Translations under genes and position numbers: made by a program
Part shown: positions 1 to 6,010 of the stretch, piece after piece
Position numbering within the stretch: position 1 is the first letter of the stretch
Layout of the letters: each line of letters starts with the position of its first letter
Origin: Victivallis vadensis
GTDB taxonomy: Bacteria > Verrucomicrobiota > Lentisphaeria > Victivallales > GWF2-50-93
Length of the DNA: 7,318 nt
Assembly (NCBI GenBank): GCA_020718525.1
Contig: DYRX01000221.1
Coordinates: 1-7,318 of the forward strand
Direction: 5' to 3'
Notes under the pieces: generated by a model
Seen by the model: the letters and a program-made list of their open reading frames with translations, nothing else
Database searches by the model: none
Told to the model about the DNA's origin: nothing

Positions 1-13
1 CACGAAGTTCACA
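1..13. repeat. Possible degenerate copy of the 13-bp palindrome
   Basis: These bases match TGCGARNYTCGCA at about 10 of 13 positions, with a conserved core GAAGTTC and changed outer bases. The site lies just past the stop of the last gene, in a 33-base non-coding tail. The next gene would begin outside the window, so a location at a gene's 5' end, as for the other clusters, cannot be tested here. It may be chance. Confidence 0.25.
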
Positions 14-33
14 ATATTTAGTGACCTTTGTGG

Positions 34-390
34 TTAGCCCTTAGTGTTCCTTGTTGTAAAACATGCAATTTGATTTGTCTTTGGCATTTCTCCTCTTTCT
101 TTAAGTTTTTTCATGAAACGATATGATACCGGAATCTCGATCCGGAAGTTGTATCCGTGTAACGGATGGCATCTATGTCGGAAATGGTGAGCTGGTCTTT
201 CAAAAATAGACGTACTCATGTATTGCCATTCCTCTCCAAGGCAAAGTGCTGTTAGAGGAAATGGGAGCGACTCATTGCAAGGATGGGCCGCCAGCAAATT
301 CCACATGAAATACCATTCGTCGCTGTCCCTTTTAACGAGCAAATAATTCATTCCAGATCCTTTTGTCCGGTATTTTTCCATATTTATCAT
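34..390 (-). CDS. Hypothetical 118-aa protein, His/Cys-rich middle
   Basis: I do not recognise this protein. The first ATG overlaps the stop of the upstream ATPase gene as ATGA (387-390), the usual sign of translational coupling. An internal ATG at residue 14 (349-351) is preceded by AAGGA at a good distance, so a 105-aa version is possible. Residues 26-34 are aromatic and hydrophobic. Residues 65-78 hold a cluster of H68, H69, H72, C74, H75 and H78 that could bind metal. Residues 90-99 are basic. There is no signal peptide or membrane segment, so it is probably cytoplasmic. Tight coupling to the HNH/ATPase gene suggests the two work together, but no function can be assigned. Confidence 0.7.
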   Translation of the reverse strand: MINMEKYRTKGSGMNYLLVKRDSDEWYFMWNLLAAHPCNESLPFPLTALCLGEEWQYMSTSIFERPAHHFRHRCHPLHGYNFRIEIPVSYRFMKKLKERGEMPKTNQIACFTTRNTKG

Positions 391-1394
391 TTTGTCGCAA
401 ACACCCTCGAAAAAATCATCAACGCCATTCCGATGCCGCCGAACAGATAGATGTCAGTCGCTCCTGAAGCCCTTCCGGTATATCTCATAGATATGAATAT
501 CGCTATGCCAGACACGACAAGGAAAGGCAGAATGTTCATCTCATCGCCCTTGACATGTTCGTCATAGCGGAGAGGTTCGCCACGGCAAGAAGCCCAGATT
601 CGTCCGGGATTGCCACGGGAATTCTTGACAATCTCGTTGATATCGGCTTTCGCCCCAGTCTCAAGTTGTGCTTTTTGCGCGACCTTCATAGAACTGTTTT
701 CGTCGAGGGGGAGAACCTTCAGGCATTTGATACCCCAGACAAGGGGCTTGAGATTCTCCTTAACGACTCCATTCTTGCCAGCATAGTTTATCCTGACGCA
801 GTTCTTGGAATGCAGGGCTTTCAGGAAAGTTATAAGCTGTGGTTTGATTTCCTCGATGTTGTCTATGAAAAGCATTAACTGCCTGTCTGACTGTATTATC
901 TCGGTTTCAAGCTTAGTTGTGCTTTTCTTCTCGTATCCTTCTATTTCAAGGGCTTTGGCGATTTCCTTGACTATTTCTGTATGGCGGCTACAGCATGAAA
1001 AATAAGTGGACCTGGCCGACGAACAATTATCGCGAGCCCAAAGCATCAAGGAGGTCTTCCCGATACCCGACTGGCCGTCAAGGCGGAAGCTATGCCCCCT
1101 GTGAAGTTCTCTATAGATACTGGTGAGAATATTGTCCCTGCCGATAATATCCCCATAGTCCCTCGACTGAGCTCTCGGCATCTGGTGGTGGGCGATGGCG
1201 CATTTGCCGCAGAGGCAAAGGAGATTGTCACGGCTCCAGTTGGACATGGAGAGATCGGGATGGTGGACTATGTGAATGCTCCTCATGGCGTGGTCAAAAG
1301 GCTCCCCTGGCTTTCGGCACTGCAATCCGCATTTCTCGCATTTGTAGCCCGCCTCAAGCTTCTTCGCCTCGTGAGCCTGTGTTTTCTCATCCAT
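387..1394 (-). CDS. HNH-like zinc domain / P-loop ATPase with C-terminal membrane anchor
   Basis: The protein has 335 aa from the ATG at 1394. I chose that start for an AGGA Shine-Dalgarno six bases upstream. Residues 19-70 look like an HNH (beta-beta-alpha metal) module: C19-x2-C22 and C26, then H44-H45, N57, C60-x-C62-x2-C65 and H69-H70, in the usual H...N...H order with structural cysteines. Residues 84-270 look like an AAA/STAND-type ATPase: a GRD entry motif, Walker A GQSGIGKT (107-114), Walker B LMLFIDN (173-179) and GNP at 261-263. Two hydrophobic helices follow at about 287-303 and 314-332, implying a short membrane hairpin with the catalytic part in the cytoplasm. The frame stays open upstream to an ATGA overlap at 1493, but that would translate the palindrome doublet. 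Such fusions are found among defence and mobile-element proteins. Nuclease activity is inferred, and the N-terminal module could be only a structural zinc finger. Confidence 0.85.
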   Translation of the reverse strand: MDEKTQAHEAKKLEAGYKCEKCGLQCRKPGEPFDHAMRSIHIVHHPDLSMSNWSRDNLLCLCGKCAIAHHQMPRAQSRDYGDIIGRDNILTSIYRELHRGHSFRLDGQSGIGKTSLMLWARDNCSSARSTYFSCCSRHTEIVKEIAKALEIEGYEKKSTTKLETEIIQSDRQLMLFIDNIEEIKPQLITFLKALHSKNCVRINYAGKNGVVKENLKPLVWGIKCLKVLPLDENSSMKVAQKAQLETGAKADINEIVKNSRGNPGRIWASCRGEPLRYDEHVKGDEMNILPFLVVSGIAIFISMRYTGRASGATDIYLFGGIGMALMIFSRVFATK

Positions 1395-1400
1395 AAAATA

Positions 1401-1404
1401 TCCT
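1401..1404 (-). promoter_or_regulatory. Shine-Dalgarno AGGA deciding the ATPase start
   Basis: AGGA lies six bases before the ATG at 1394. The alternative ATG codons at 1493 and 1487 have no purine-rich site upstream. The palindrome doublet ends about ten bases upstream of this site, so a hairpin there could affect ribosome access. Confidence 0.55.
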
Positions 1405-1414
1405 GAAAAATATC

Positions 1415-1443
1415 TGCGAAATTCGCAATCTGCGAAGTTCGCA
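1415..1443. repeat. Doublet of the 13-bp palindrome TGCGARNYTCGCA
   Basis: There are two exact copies, 1415-1427 (centre AAT) and 1431-1443 (centre AGT), separated by ATC. Each is a palindrome, and the two also pair with each other at 12 of 13 positions, giving a hairpin with a three-base loop. The doublet sits in the 95-base gap between the stop at 1490 and the ATG at 1394, about 20 bases before that ATG. On the minus strand the frame through it is open and would read A-N-F-A-D-C-E-F-R, using two of the three 'words' the palindrome can encode. Confidence 0.9.
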
Positions 1444-1489
1444 GAAAGGGCCAGGGGGAAAGGATCCCCCAAGCTGGAAAGCAACATAG

Positions 1490-3658
1490 TCATGGAAGAA
1501 TTGGTTTTTCCAATCCATTCGATATCAACACTCCGGAGCTTGTTGCTTCAAGACCATTCATAAGATAATTCACTGTCTTGTTCGTAGAGCTGTTTGTGAA
1601 GAGAAGGTCTTTTTTTCCGTCGGCGTTGAAGTCGAGAAGTTTGACGATTTCCCAATCACCAAGGCCGTCAAAGAGAACGGATGCCTGGCTTGCCGTAAGA
1701 CCGTCCATCAAGTAGCCTACGGCTGTTCCTTTTGTCTTGTGCCGGAATACTATGTCATCGTTTATATCGAAGTTGAGATCGCCGACATGTGTGATTTCCC
1801 ATCCTGTGTCTGACGTTGAATAGAGGTAGCCTGAAGACAAGATAGATGTCCCGTTCATCAGATAGATATAGCCAGACTGGTTCCCCTCGACGGTGCGAAT
1901 CCAGAGCATGTCGCATTTCGAGTCGCCGTTGAAATCTGCGAATTTCGCAATTTCCCAGCTTCCCGAACGGCTGTAGATTTGTCCCATACTGAACGAAGTC
2001 AGACCGTTCATCAGTGAGACATATCCTTTGTAGCAGTCTATTTCCCAAAGAATGTCGCTTTTGCCGTCGGCGTTGAAGTCCGCTATCCCTTTGCATTCCC
2101 AGTCATAGCCTCTCTTAATCCATCCATGAGATTTGACCGCAGTACCATTCATAAGATACATGTAGCCGTCACCATAAATGATGTCTTTGAGAAGTAAATC
2201 GCATTTGCTGTCGCCATCAAAATCGCCGACAGCATCTACTCTCCAGCCTGAATAGCCAGGAAGAACAGTTTTCGCTGAAAGAACTGATTTTCCGTTCATC
2301 AAATATATCATATAGCAATTTGTATTGGTGTTCTTCCAGAGAATGTCCGAACGGTTGTCGCCGTTGAAATCCGCATAGTTCTCTATCTGCCAAGCCGGAT
2401 CTGACTTCGTGTAAAACAGGTCGGATGATGAGGACGTTCCGTCTATGTCGTGAATGTAGCCTCTGGTCCTTCCATCCTTGGACGGACATTCTGATATCAG
2501 TCCGGATTTTGCGCTTCCGCTGAAATCTTCCTCCGGGGATCCGACGACAAATACTGATCCGCTATTCAGAGCCGAATTGCTCTTTTCCGTCATTCCAAGA
2601 ATGTAGGAGCCAGCTATGCAGAGATTGCCTGGCATTGGCCATGCTCCGGAAAGAACATGAGTAATGTTTACACCTGTTCCGTCTTTTTTCATTCTGTAGA
2701 TATACTGAGAGCATGAACTATAGAGATAGTCGCCGTATTCGAGAAATCCTGCCCCATAGGATAGAGCAAATTCTACCTGCTGGAAAGAATATATTGCGCT
2801 GTAGGAAAGAGTCGTCGGGTCAATAGTGAAGACGGTACCAAAGCCGTGGTCTCCGTCAGACCTGCTCTTGCCGTAGATTTTCCCGTCAATATAATTCAGA
2901 TGGCAATAGTTGTTTCCCCCTTCTTCAGGATAAGTTTTCAACACCTGATAGCCTGTTCCGTCCTTCTTGATTCTGAAAACGCCTCCTGTGCCAAATTCTC
3001 CTCCCATGGAAGTTCCATACAAATAGTCGCCGACCATAAGAGGAGAACTAAAAGGAACTATGAGTTCAGGCATTTCTCCAAATATGTGAAGGAGAGCAAC
3101 ATTTGAGCCGTCCAAATCGCAAGACCAGACTGAACCATTCGAATATGAGGAGCCGGAATAGCAGAAGCCGTAGAACTTCGTTCCGTCTTTGACTACTCCA
3201 AGGCTACCATATCCAAGGGTTGCTTCGTAGTCAGGAAGATACTGATTCCATTCAAGAATCGTATCGTATTCTGTTCCGTCCTTCTTGATGCTGAAAAAAT
3301 ACTTGCTGTTTGTGCAGTAGAGATAGTCCCCGATGAGAAGCGGAACAGAATCTCCGCCACCTTCAGAAACTGTAAAGCTCTTCAGAACAGTGTAGCCGCT
3401 TCCGTCCGGTTTGATTCTGAACAGACCGCCGCCGCTAACTGCACCATCAGATCCTTGCCCCGTCATTCCGTAGAGATAGGTTCCGTCATAGACGAAGCCC
3501 GAAGTTTGCCTCGGCTTTACACCCTTCCCTGCTCCTGTCTGAAATTCATATACCTGCTTTAAGCTCGAGACTGGCTTGAAGATCTCTCCGAACGTTTCAC
3601 TTCCGAACAGAATTCCAGAAGCCATCAGAACGAGACCGAGATACTTTTTCGCTTTCAT
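1490..3658 (-). CDS. Exported double beta-propeller protein (GloVer-type repeats plus FG-GAP/VCBS repeats)
   Basis: The protein has 722 aa. A lysine-rich start and hydrophobic core (residues 6-19) form a Sec signal peptide, probably cleaved near residue 24. Residues about 50-372 hold seven tandem units of the 'GloVer' kind, with the pattern GDYLYGT...GG-FRIKKDGTGY..L. Residues about 400-715 hold repeats alternating a YLMNG motif (seven, near 401, 452, 501, 548, 600, 649 and 698) with calcium-loop-like motifs such as DFNGDSKCD (six, near 430, 479, 527, 575, 627 and 676), as in FG-GAP/VCBS integrin-type propellers. Two seven-bladed propellers are a reasonable inference. No sorting domain or anchor follows, so it is probably periplasmic or secreted. 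Likely roles are binding or adhesion; no catalytic motif is seen. The start has AAGGGG about eight bases upstream and directly abuts the stop of a 26-codon ORF. Its own stop overlaps an upstream ATG of the next frame. Confidence 0.93.
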   Translation of the reverse strand: MKAKKYLGLVLMASGILFGSETFGEIFKPVSSLKQVYEFQTGAGKGVKPRQTSGFVYDGTYLYGMTGQGSDGAVSGGGLFRIKPDGSGYTVLKSFTVSEGGGDSVPLLIGDYLYCTNSKYFFSIKKDGTEYDTILEWNQYLPDYEATLGYGSLGVVKDGTKFYGFCYSGSSYSNGSVWSCDLDGSNVALLHIFGEMPELIVPFSSPLMVGDYLYGTSMGGEFGTGGVFRIKKDGTGYQVLKTYPEEGGNNYCHLNYIDGKIYGKSRSDGDHGFGTVFTIDPTTLSYSAIYSFQQVEFALSYGAGFLEYGDYLYSSCSQYIYRMKKDGTGVNITHVLSGAWPMPGNLCIAGSYILGMTEKSNSALNSGSVFVVGSPEEDFSGSAKSGLISECPSKDGRTRGYIHDIDGTSSSSDLFYTKSDPAWQIENYADFNGDNRSDILWKNTNTNCYMIYLMNGKSVLSAKTVLPGYSGWRVDAVGDFDGDSKCDLLLKDIIYGDGYMYLMNGTAVKSHGWIKRGYDWECKGIADFNADGKSDILWEIDCYKGYVSLMNGLTSFSMGQIYSRSGSWEIAKFADFNGDSKCDMLWIRTVEGNQSGYIYLMNGTSILSSGYLYSTSDTGWEITHVGDLNFDINDDIVFRHKTKGTAVGYLMDGLTASQASVLFDGLGDWEIVKLLDFNADGKKDLLFTNSSTNKTVNYLMNGLEATSSGVLISNGLEKPILP
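1937..1949. repeat. Single palindrome copy inside an FG-GAP repeat
   Basis: An exact copy with centre ATT is read on the minus strand as A-K-F-A within the fourth FG-GAP unit (residues 571-574). The equivalent stretch of sister units has the same length and is not palindromic, so nothing was inserted here. The copy may have arisen by conversion or point change, or be chance. Confidence 0.7.
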
Positions 3659-3739
3659 TCACCCACCCCTTTTTTGATGATTGTTTTTTTCTCCGGAGAC
3701 CAACGCCACTTCATTTTCCGAAACGCCTTTCCAATTCAT
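3659..3739 (-). CDS. Probable 26-codon coupling ORF before the propeller gene
   Basis: An ATG at 3739 opens 26 codons (beginning MNWKGVSENE, ending HQKRGG) and stops at 3659-3661, directly against the ATG of the 722-aa gene (TGAATG). The start follows a full AAGGAGG site (3744-3750) by four bases and overlaps the end of the 111-aa gene. The peptide is hydrophilic with no known motif. The most economical role is to carry ribosomes from the 111-aa gene to the propeller gene; it could also be a functional small protein. The strong ribosome site, with no other start to serve, is the main support. Confidence 0.5.
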   Translation of the reverse strand: MNWKGVSENEVALVSGEKNNHQKRGG

Positions 3740-4071
3740 TTTTCCTCCTTATCTTTTTGGTTTAAACTTTGTTTTTCTTGCTTTTCAATCTCTGAAAGAA
3801 TCGCTGATATTTTTTCGTTATCGGAGAATTCCCTCCTTATGTCGAATGCATGTAAATCAAAAAAAATAATTTTATCTCTCGTTGAGTATGGATATGGGCT
3901 GTTCTTGAGTTTCATTATTAAAGCGTCCCTGTCCTTGTCTCGGGAAATGATACTCAAAACCTCATCTACAAGAAGTATTTTCAAGGTATCAGATCTCGAT
4001 GGACGTGTCAGCTCCTCGCCAAAGCAGATAGAGTTGAATAATACGAGCAATAAAAACATGTGGAATCTCAT
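3736..4071 (-). CDS. Small exported protein, 111 aa, unknown function
   Basis: Residues 1-18 are a signal peptide (MRFHMFLLLVLF core, likely cleavage after CFG before EE). The cysteine at 16 lacks a proper lipobox, so a lipoprotein is unlikely. The mature part is about 93 residues, rich in charged residues, with a lysine/glutamate-rich helical tail (residues 84-111). I do not recognise a family. Its ATG is two bases after the stop of the YdjM-like gene, with AGGAG seven bases upstream (4079-4083) inside that gene, so the two are coupled. It probably acts in the periplasm. Confidence 0.8.
   Translation of the reverse strand: MRFHMFLLLVLFNSICFGEELTRPSRSDTLKILLVDEVLSIISRDKDRDALIMKLKNSPYPYSTRDKIIFFDLHAFDIRREFSDNEKISAILSEIEKQEKQSLNQKDKEEK
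3744..3750 (-). promoter_or_regulatory. Strong Shine-Dalgarno AAGGAGG for the 26-codon ORF
   Basis: This AAGGAGG lies within the last codons of the 111-aa gene and four bases before the ATG at 3739. The propeller ATG is about 80 bases further on, too far to be its direct target. The site is therefore the main argument that the small ORF is translated. Confidence 0.6.
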
Positions 4072-4073
4072 CG

Positions 4074-5009
4074 TTAATCTCCTATGATAAATTTGATTTC
4101 CATTTCCGGATCCGACAATTCAAGTATTCCGCTCTCATAAATCAGAAAACAATTAGTGACCACTGTGTTTTCAGGAACAACACTCCATTCCCTTGACTTG
4201 CTCGCTTCGTTGTCAGTTTTGAATGCTGTACCATTCCGGACAACGCATTTACGGCTTCCTTCGACACGCACCAAATTCCAGCAGTCATCTGTCTTTTCGA
4301 GCCAGCAGGAGATGAATTCGGCTTCCGCAGGAATATGAAGAACTTTATTCTGAAGAGTGTCCCATAGTGCAAGGTTTCCCGTAGTACCCTCGGAGCCGAT
4401 AATCTTATATTTGCCTTTCATCAGTGCGGAATTCGGGTATCTCATAAAACCGTTCATGTAGCATACGTTTTTCCCGGATGCCTTATAGTATTCCTTCGCA
4501 ATCTGATACGATCCGGTTAAATAGCTGATGCTATGGCGCAAGCCACCGATGGATTTTATCTCCCAAGCCCCCCAGGAGGCGAGGAACAGGACAAACATGA
4601 GAATGAAGTCAAGTCGCTCTCCGGTTGCGATACGATATTTGTGACTCATTATGACAAATTTCTGGCGGAACAACGGCAGGAGAAGCTGAACGCCTTGGAG
4701 GTTCCAGCAGTCAAGGAAGCAATGAGTCACTCCTCCAACCGAAAACCACATCAGGGGCTTCCAGAAATAATACCCGAGAAACGACAAACTTCCCCAAAGG
4801 AGCAGAGAATGGACAAACTGCCTGTGTCCGAATTTCATGTTTATCGGTATCGAAAGCGGATTAAGGCATTTCCCGATGAAACTCTGAGGATGGTCTATGT
4901 CCGGAAGGATGGAGCCAAGAAGCATGAGCTTCAGGACTATCCCTTCAATCCCGAATAAATTTCCTAACGTCAATGCAAAAGCTACATGTGTCGGCGCTAT
5001 CAAATTCAC
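4074..5009 (-). CDS. YdjM/DUF457-family membrane protein (putative metal-dependent hydrolase) with C-terminal extension
   Basis: The first 150 of 311 aa fit the YdjM/DUF457 family of inner-membrane putative metal-dependent hydrolases. The motifs seen are THVAF with H8, the metal-type motif PDIDHP (D37, D39, H40), HRQFVHS (H62, H67), THCFLD (H96, D100) and then GVQLLLP. Hydrophobic segments at about 13-34, 66-84 and 134-150 fit a small polytopic membrane protein. Residues from about 170 to 311 form a soluble extension I do not recognise, rich in tryptophan, glycine and beta-prone stretches. The start is GTG, the first start codon available in frame, and matches the usual short N-terminus before the THxxx motif. 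A GGGAG lies only two bases upstream, so initiation may rely on coupling with the mini-ORF that ends over this codon. The family is known; its substrate is not. Confidence 0.88.
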   Translation of the reverse strand: MNLIAPTHVAFALTLGNLFGIEGIVLKLMLLGSILPDIDHPQSFIGKCLNPLSIPINMKFGHRQFVHSLLLWGSLSFLGYYFWKPLMWFSVGGVTHCFLDCWNLQGVQLLLPLFRQKFVIMSHKYRIATGERLDFILMFVLFLASWGAWEIKSIGGLRHSISYLTGSYQIAKEYYKASGKNVCYMNGFMRYPNSALMKGKYKIIGSEGTTGNLALWDTLQNKVLHIPAEAEFISCWLEKTDDCWNLVRVEGSRKCVVRNGTAFKTDNEASKSREWSVVPENTVVTNCFLIYESGILELSDPEMEIKFIIGD

Positions 5010-5050
5010 AGCTCCCGTTTTTTCTGATATTCGCTTTTCTCCATCGGCAT
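5006..5050 (-). CDS. Possible 14-codon mini-ORF bridging two genes
   Basis: An ATG at 5050, two bases after the stop of the 62-aa gene, opens 14 codons (MPMEKSEYQKKREL). Its TGA overlaps the GTG start of the YdjM-like gene (GTGA). AAGGTG lies three bases upstream, closer than ideal. It would couple translation across the 43-base gap to a GTG start with a poorly placed ribosome site. The length makes chance quite possible. Confidence 0.25.
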   Translation of the reverse strand: MPMEKSEYQKKREL

Positions 5051-5052
5051 AG

Positions 5053-5241
5053 TCACCTTGACATCACGTTGAGGAATCCATGAACTTTCCTGAGCAGTTT
5101 CAGTTCCTCGTACGAACTCAATTCATTATGCTTCCCAAGCGAATTCTTCCATTCATCGTTTTTCTTCTCTATGAGGCAACCAAGCTCTTTCAAAATTGAT
5201 ACATGTTCCTCATTTATCCGATAATTGACTATCCTTTCCAT
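5053..5241 (-). CDS. Small cytoplasmic protein, 62 aa, unknown function
   Basis: The ATG at 5241 has a perfect AGGAGG six bases upstream and lies inside the end of the preceding gene (32-base overlap), which makes a real, coupled gene likely. The product is hydrophilic, with two probable helices (about residues 10-33 and 42-60) rich in Leu, Lys and Glu, and no signal peptide or membrane segment. It may be a small coiled-coil or adaptor protein. I recognise no family. Confidence 0.75.
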   Translation of the reverse strand: MERIVNYRINEEHVSILKELGCLIEKKNDEWKNSLGKHNELSSYEELKLLRKVHGFLNVMSR

Positions 5242-6010
5242 CTGCGCCCTCCTTTAGTTTTTTCATGTCGATCCCGAACTGCATCTCGAAAAAACGTATA
5301 TGCTTGTTTATCCGGGTGATTGACTCAAGGATCTCGTCAACGTTCTTGTAGTAGCTGTCAACAGCGGCTATCCCATCCTTCTGTAACTGCACTTTGATTA
5401 TTTCCCGTTTCTCAATCAGGCTTTCACATTTTTTTTGCAGGTATTCGAGCTCCTGGAGTCGGCTAAGGCACTGGTCAAGATATGAACTTCGTTTCTGTTC
5501 CGCCCGGGAATCCTCGGCAGTTTCCTTCGCCAGAGGTATCCTAACCTTTTTGCTTTCGGGAATTTCGCCATTGTGCTTGTATCTCGAACCAAGCTCGACT
5601 TCCACAAAGTCAGCTTCCATTGACTTTCTGACAACACTTTTATCTGCTATCACAGATTTCAGCTTCTCGACCATCGGCTTTGACACATAGCAGATGACTT
5701 CTTCCTTTTCGAAAGAATGTTCATTCTTAGAGAATCTTGTTTTAACCTCTACTTGGCCGTTTGCGAAATTCGCTAACGAGAATATTCCAAGAAGAACTGC
5801 GAATCTCGCAAGAGGGGATTTGCGAGTTTCGCAGATTGCGAACTTCGCAGGAAAGATTTGCAAGTTTCGCAAAAATAAAACAGACGGAGTCTGCGAAATT
5901 CGCAAAAGTAAACCAGCCGGACACTTGCGAATCTCGCAAAAAAATCGGAGAACACAAACGGCACGCAAGTCAGACATCAGGCTTTCCCTCAGAAAATGTA
6001 GTCTATCCAT
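5210..6010 (-). CDS. Exported helical protein, shorter paralogue, with repeat-encoded N-terminus
   Basis: The protein has 266 aa from the ATG at 6010, which has AAGGGG about five bases upstream and overlaps the preceding stop by 22 bases. An ATG at 5977 with GAGG upstream is an alternative. The hydrophobic core ARFAVLLGIFSLANFANG (residues 68-85) has a signal-peptidase-like A-N-G end, so export is likely, but it lies behind an unusually long n-region. Residues about 26-85 are largely encoded by copies of the 13-bp palindrome. Residues 104-124 and 170-255 match the longer paralogue at 5989-7089: EVICYVSKPMVEKL, then a beta-like VRIPL, a helical pair, and ITRINKHIRFFEMQFGID. The mature part is mostly charged helix, probably coiled coil. 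The strand-then-long-helix order is faintly like TolC-type proteins, but no assignment is safe. The periplasm or outer-membrane face is the likely site. Confidence 0.8.
   Translation of the reverse strand: MDRLHFLRESLMSDLRAVCVLRFFCEIRKCPAGLLLRISQTPSVLFLRNLQIFPAKFAICETRKSPLARFAVLLGIFSLANFANGQVEVKTRFSKNEHSFEKEEVICYVSKPMVEKLKSVIADKSVVRKSMEADFVEVELGSRYKHNGEIPESKKVRIPLAKETAEDSRAEQKRSSYLDQCLSRLQELEYLQKKCESLIEKREIIKVQLQKDGIAAVDSYYKNVDEILESITRINKHIRFFEMQFGIDMKKLKEGADGKDSQLSDK
5248..5253 (-). promoter_or_regulatory. Shine-Dalgarno AGGAGG for the 62-aa gene
   Basis: A perfect AGGAGG with six-base spacing, embedded in the coding end of the upstream gene. It is one of the best ribosome sites in the window and fixes the start of the 62-aa protein. 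Confidence 0.75.
5762..5938. repeat. Cluster of seven TGCGARNYTCGCA palindromes
   Basis: Copies lie at 5762-5774 (last base changed), 5798-5810, 5821-5833, 5837-5849, 5859-5871 (one inner change), 5892-5904 and 5926-5938. Centres are AAT, ATC, GTT, ACT, GTT, AAT and ATC. The copies at 5821 and 5837 form a doublet with a GAT spacer. The whole cluster is inside the N-terminal coding part of the 266-aa gene and stays in frame, giving words such as C-E-I-R, L-R-I-S-Q, A-K-F-A and A-R-F-A. Its outer parts are homologous to the cluster at 6958-7057, including an AAACCAGCC stretch. Confidence 0.92.

Noticed and set aside
1329..1341. Further copy of the palindrome near CCGCATTTCTCGCA
   Set aside because: The left arm is wrong, and the bases are explained by the cysteine codons of the zinc module.
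1415..1443. Transcription terminator between propeller and ATPase genes
   Set aside because: The doublet forms a stem but no U tract follows it on the minus strand, and the same units occur inside coding sequence.
3661..3705. Rho-independent terminator before the propeller gene (CTCCGGAG with a run of T)
   Set aside because: The T run follows no stem in the transcribed direction; on the minus strand the run is A, and the region is better explained by the 26-codon ORF.
4489..4512. Half copy TTCGCAATCTG
   Set aside because: It lacks a pairing left arm; the match is short and within ordinary coding sequence.
4533..4958. Plus-strand ORF of 141 codons
   Set aside because: Shadow of the YdjM-like gene, whose motifs on the minus strand are clear; the plus-strand product is low-complexity and hydrophilic.
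5762..5938. CRISPR array
   Set aside because: Units are 13-bp palindromes with spacers from 3 to 23 bases, variable centres, and an in-frame coding context; no uniform repeat-spacer structure or cas gene.
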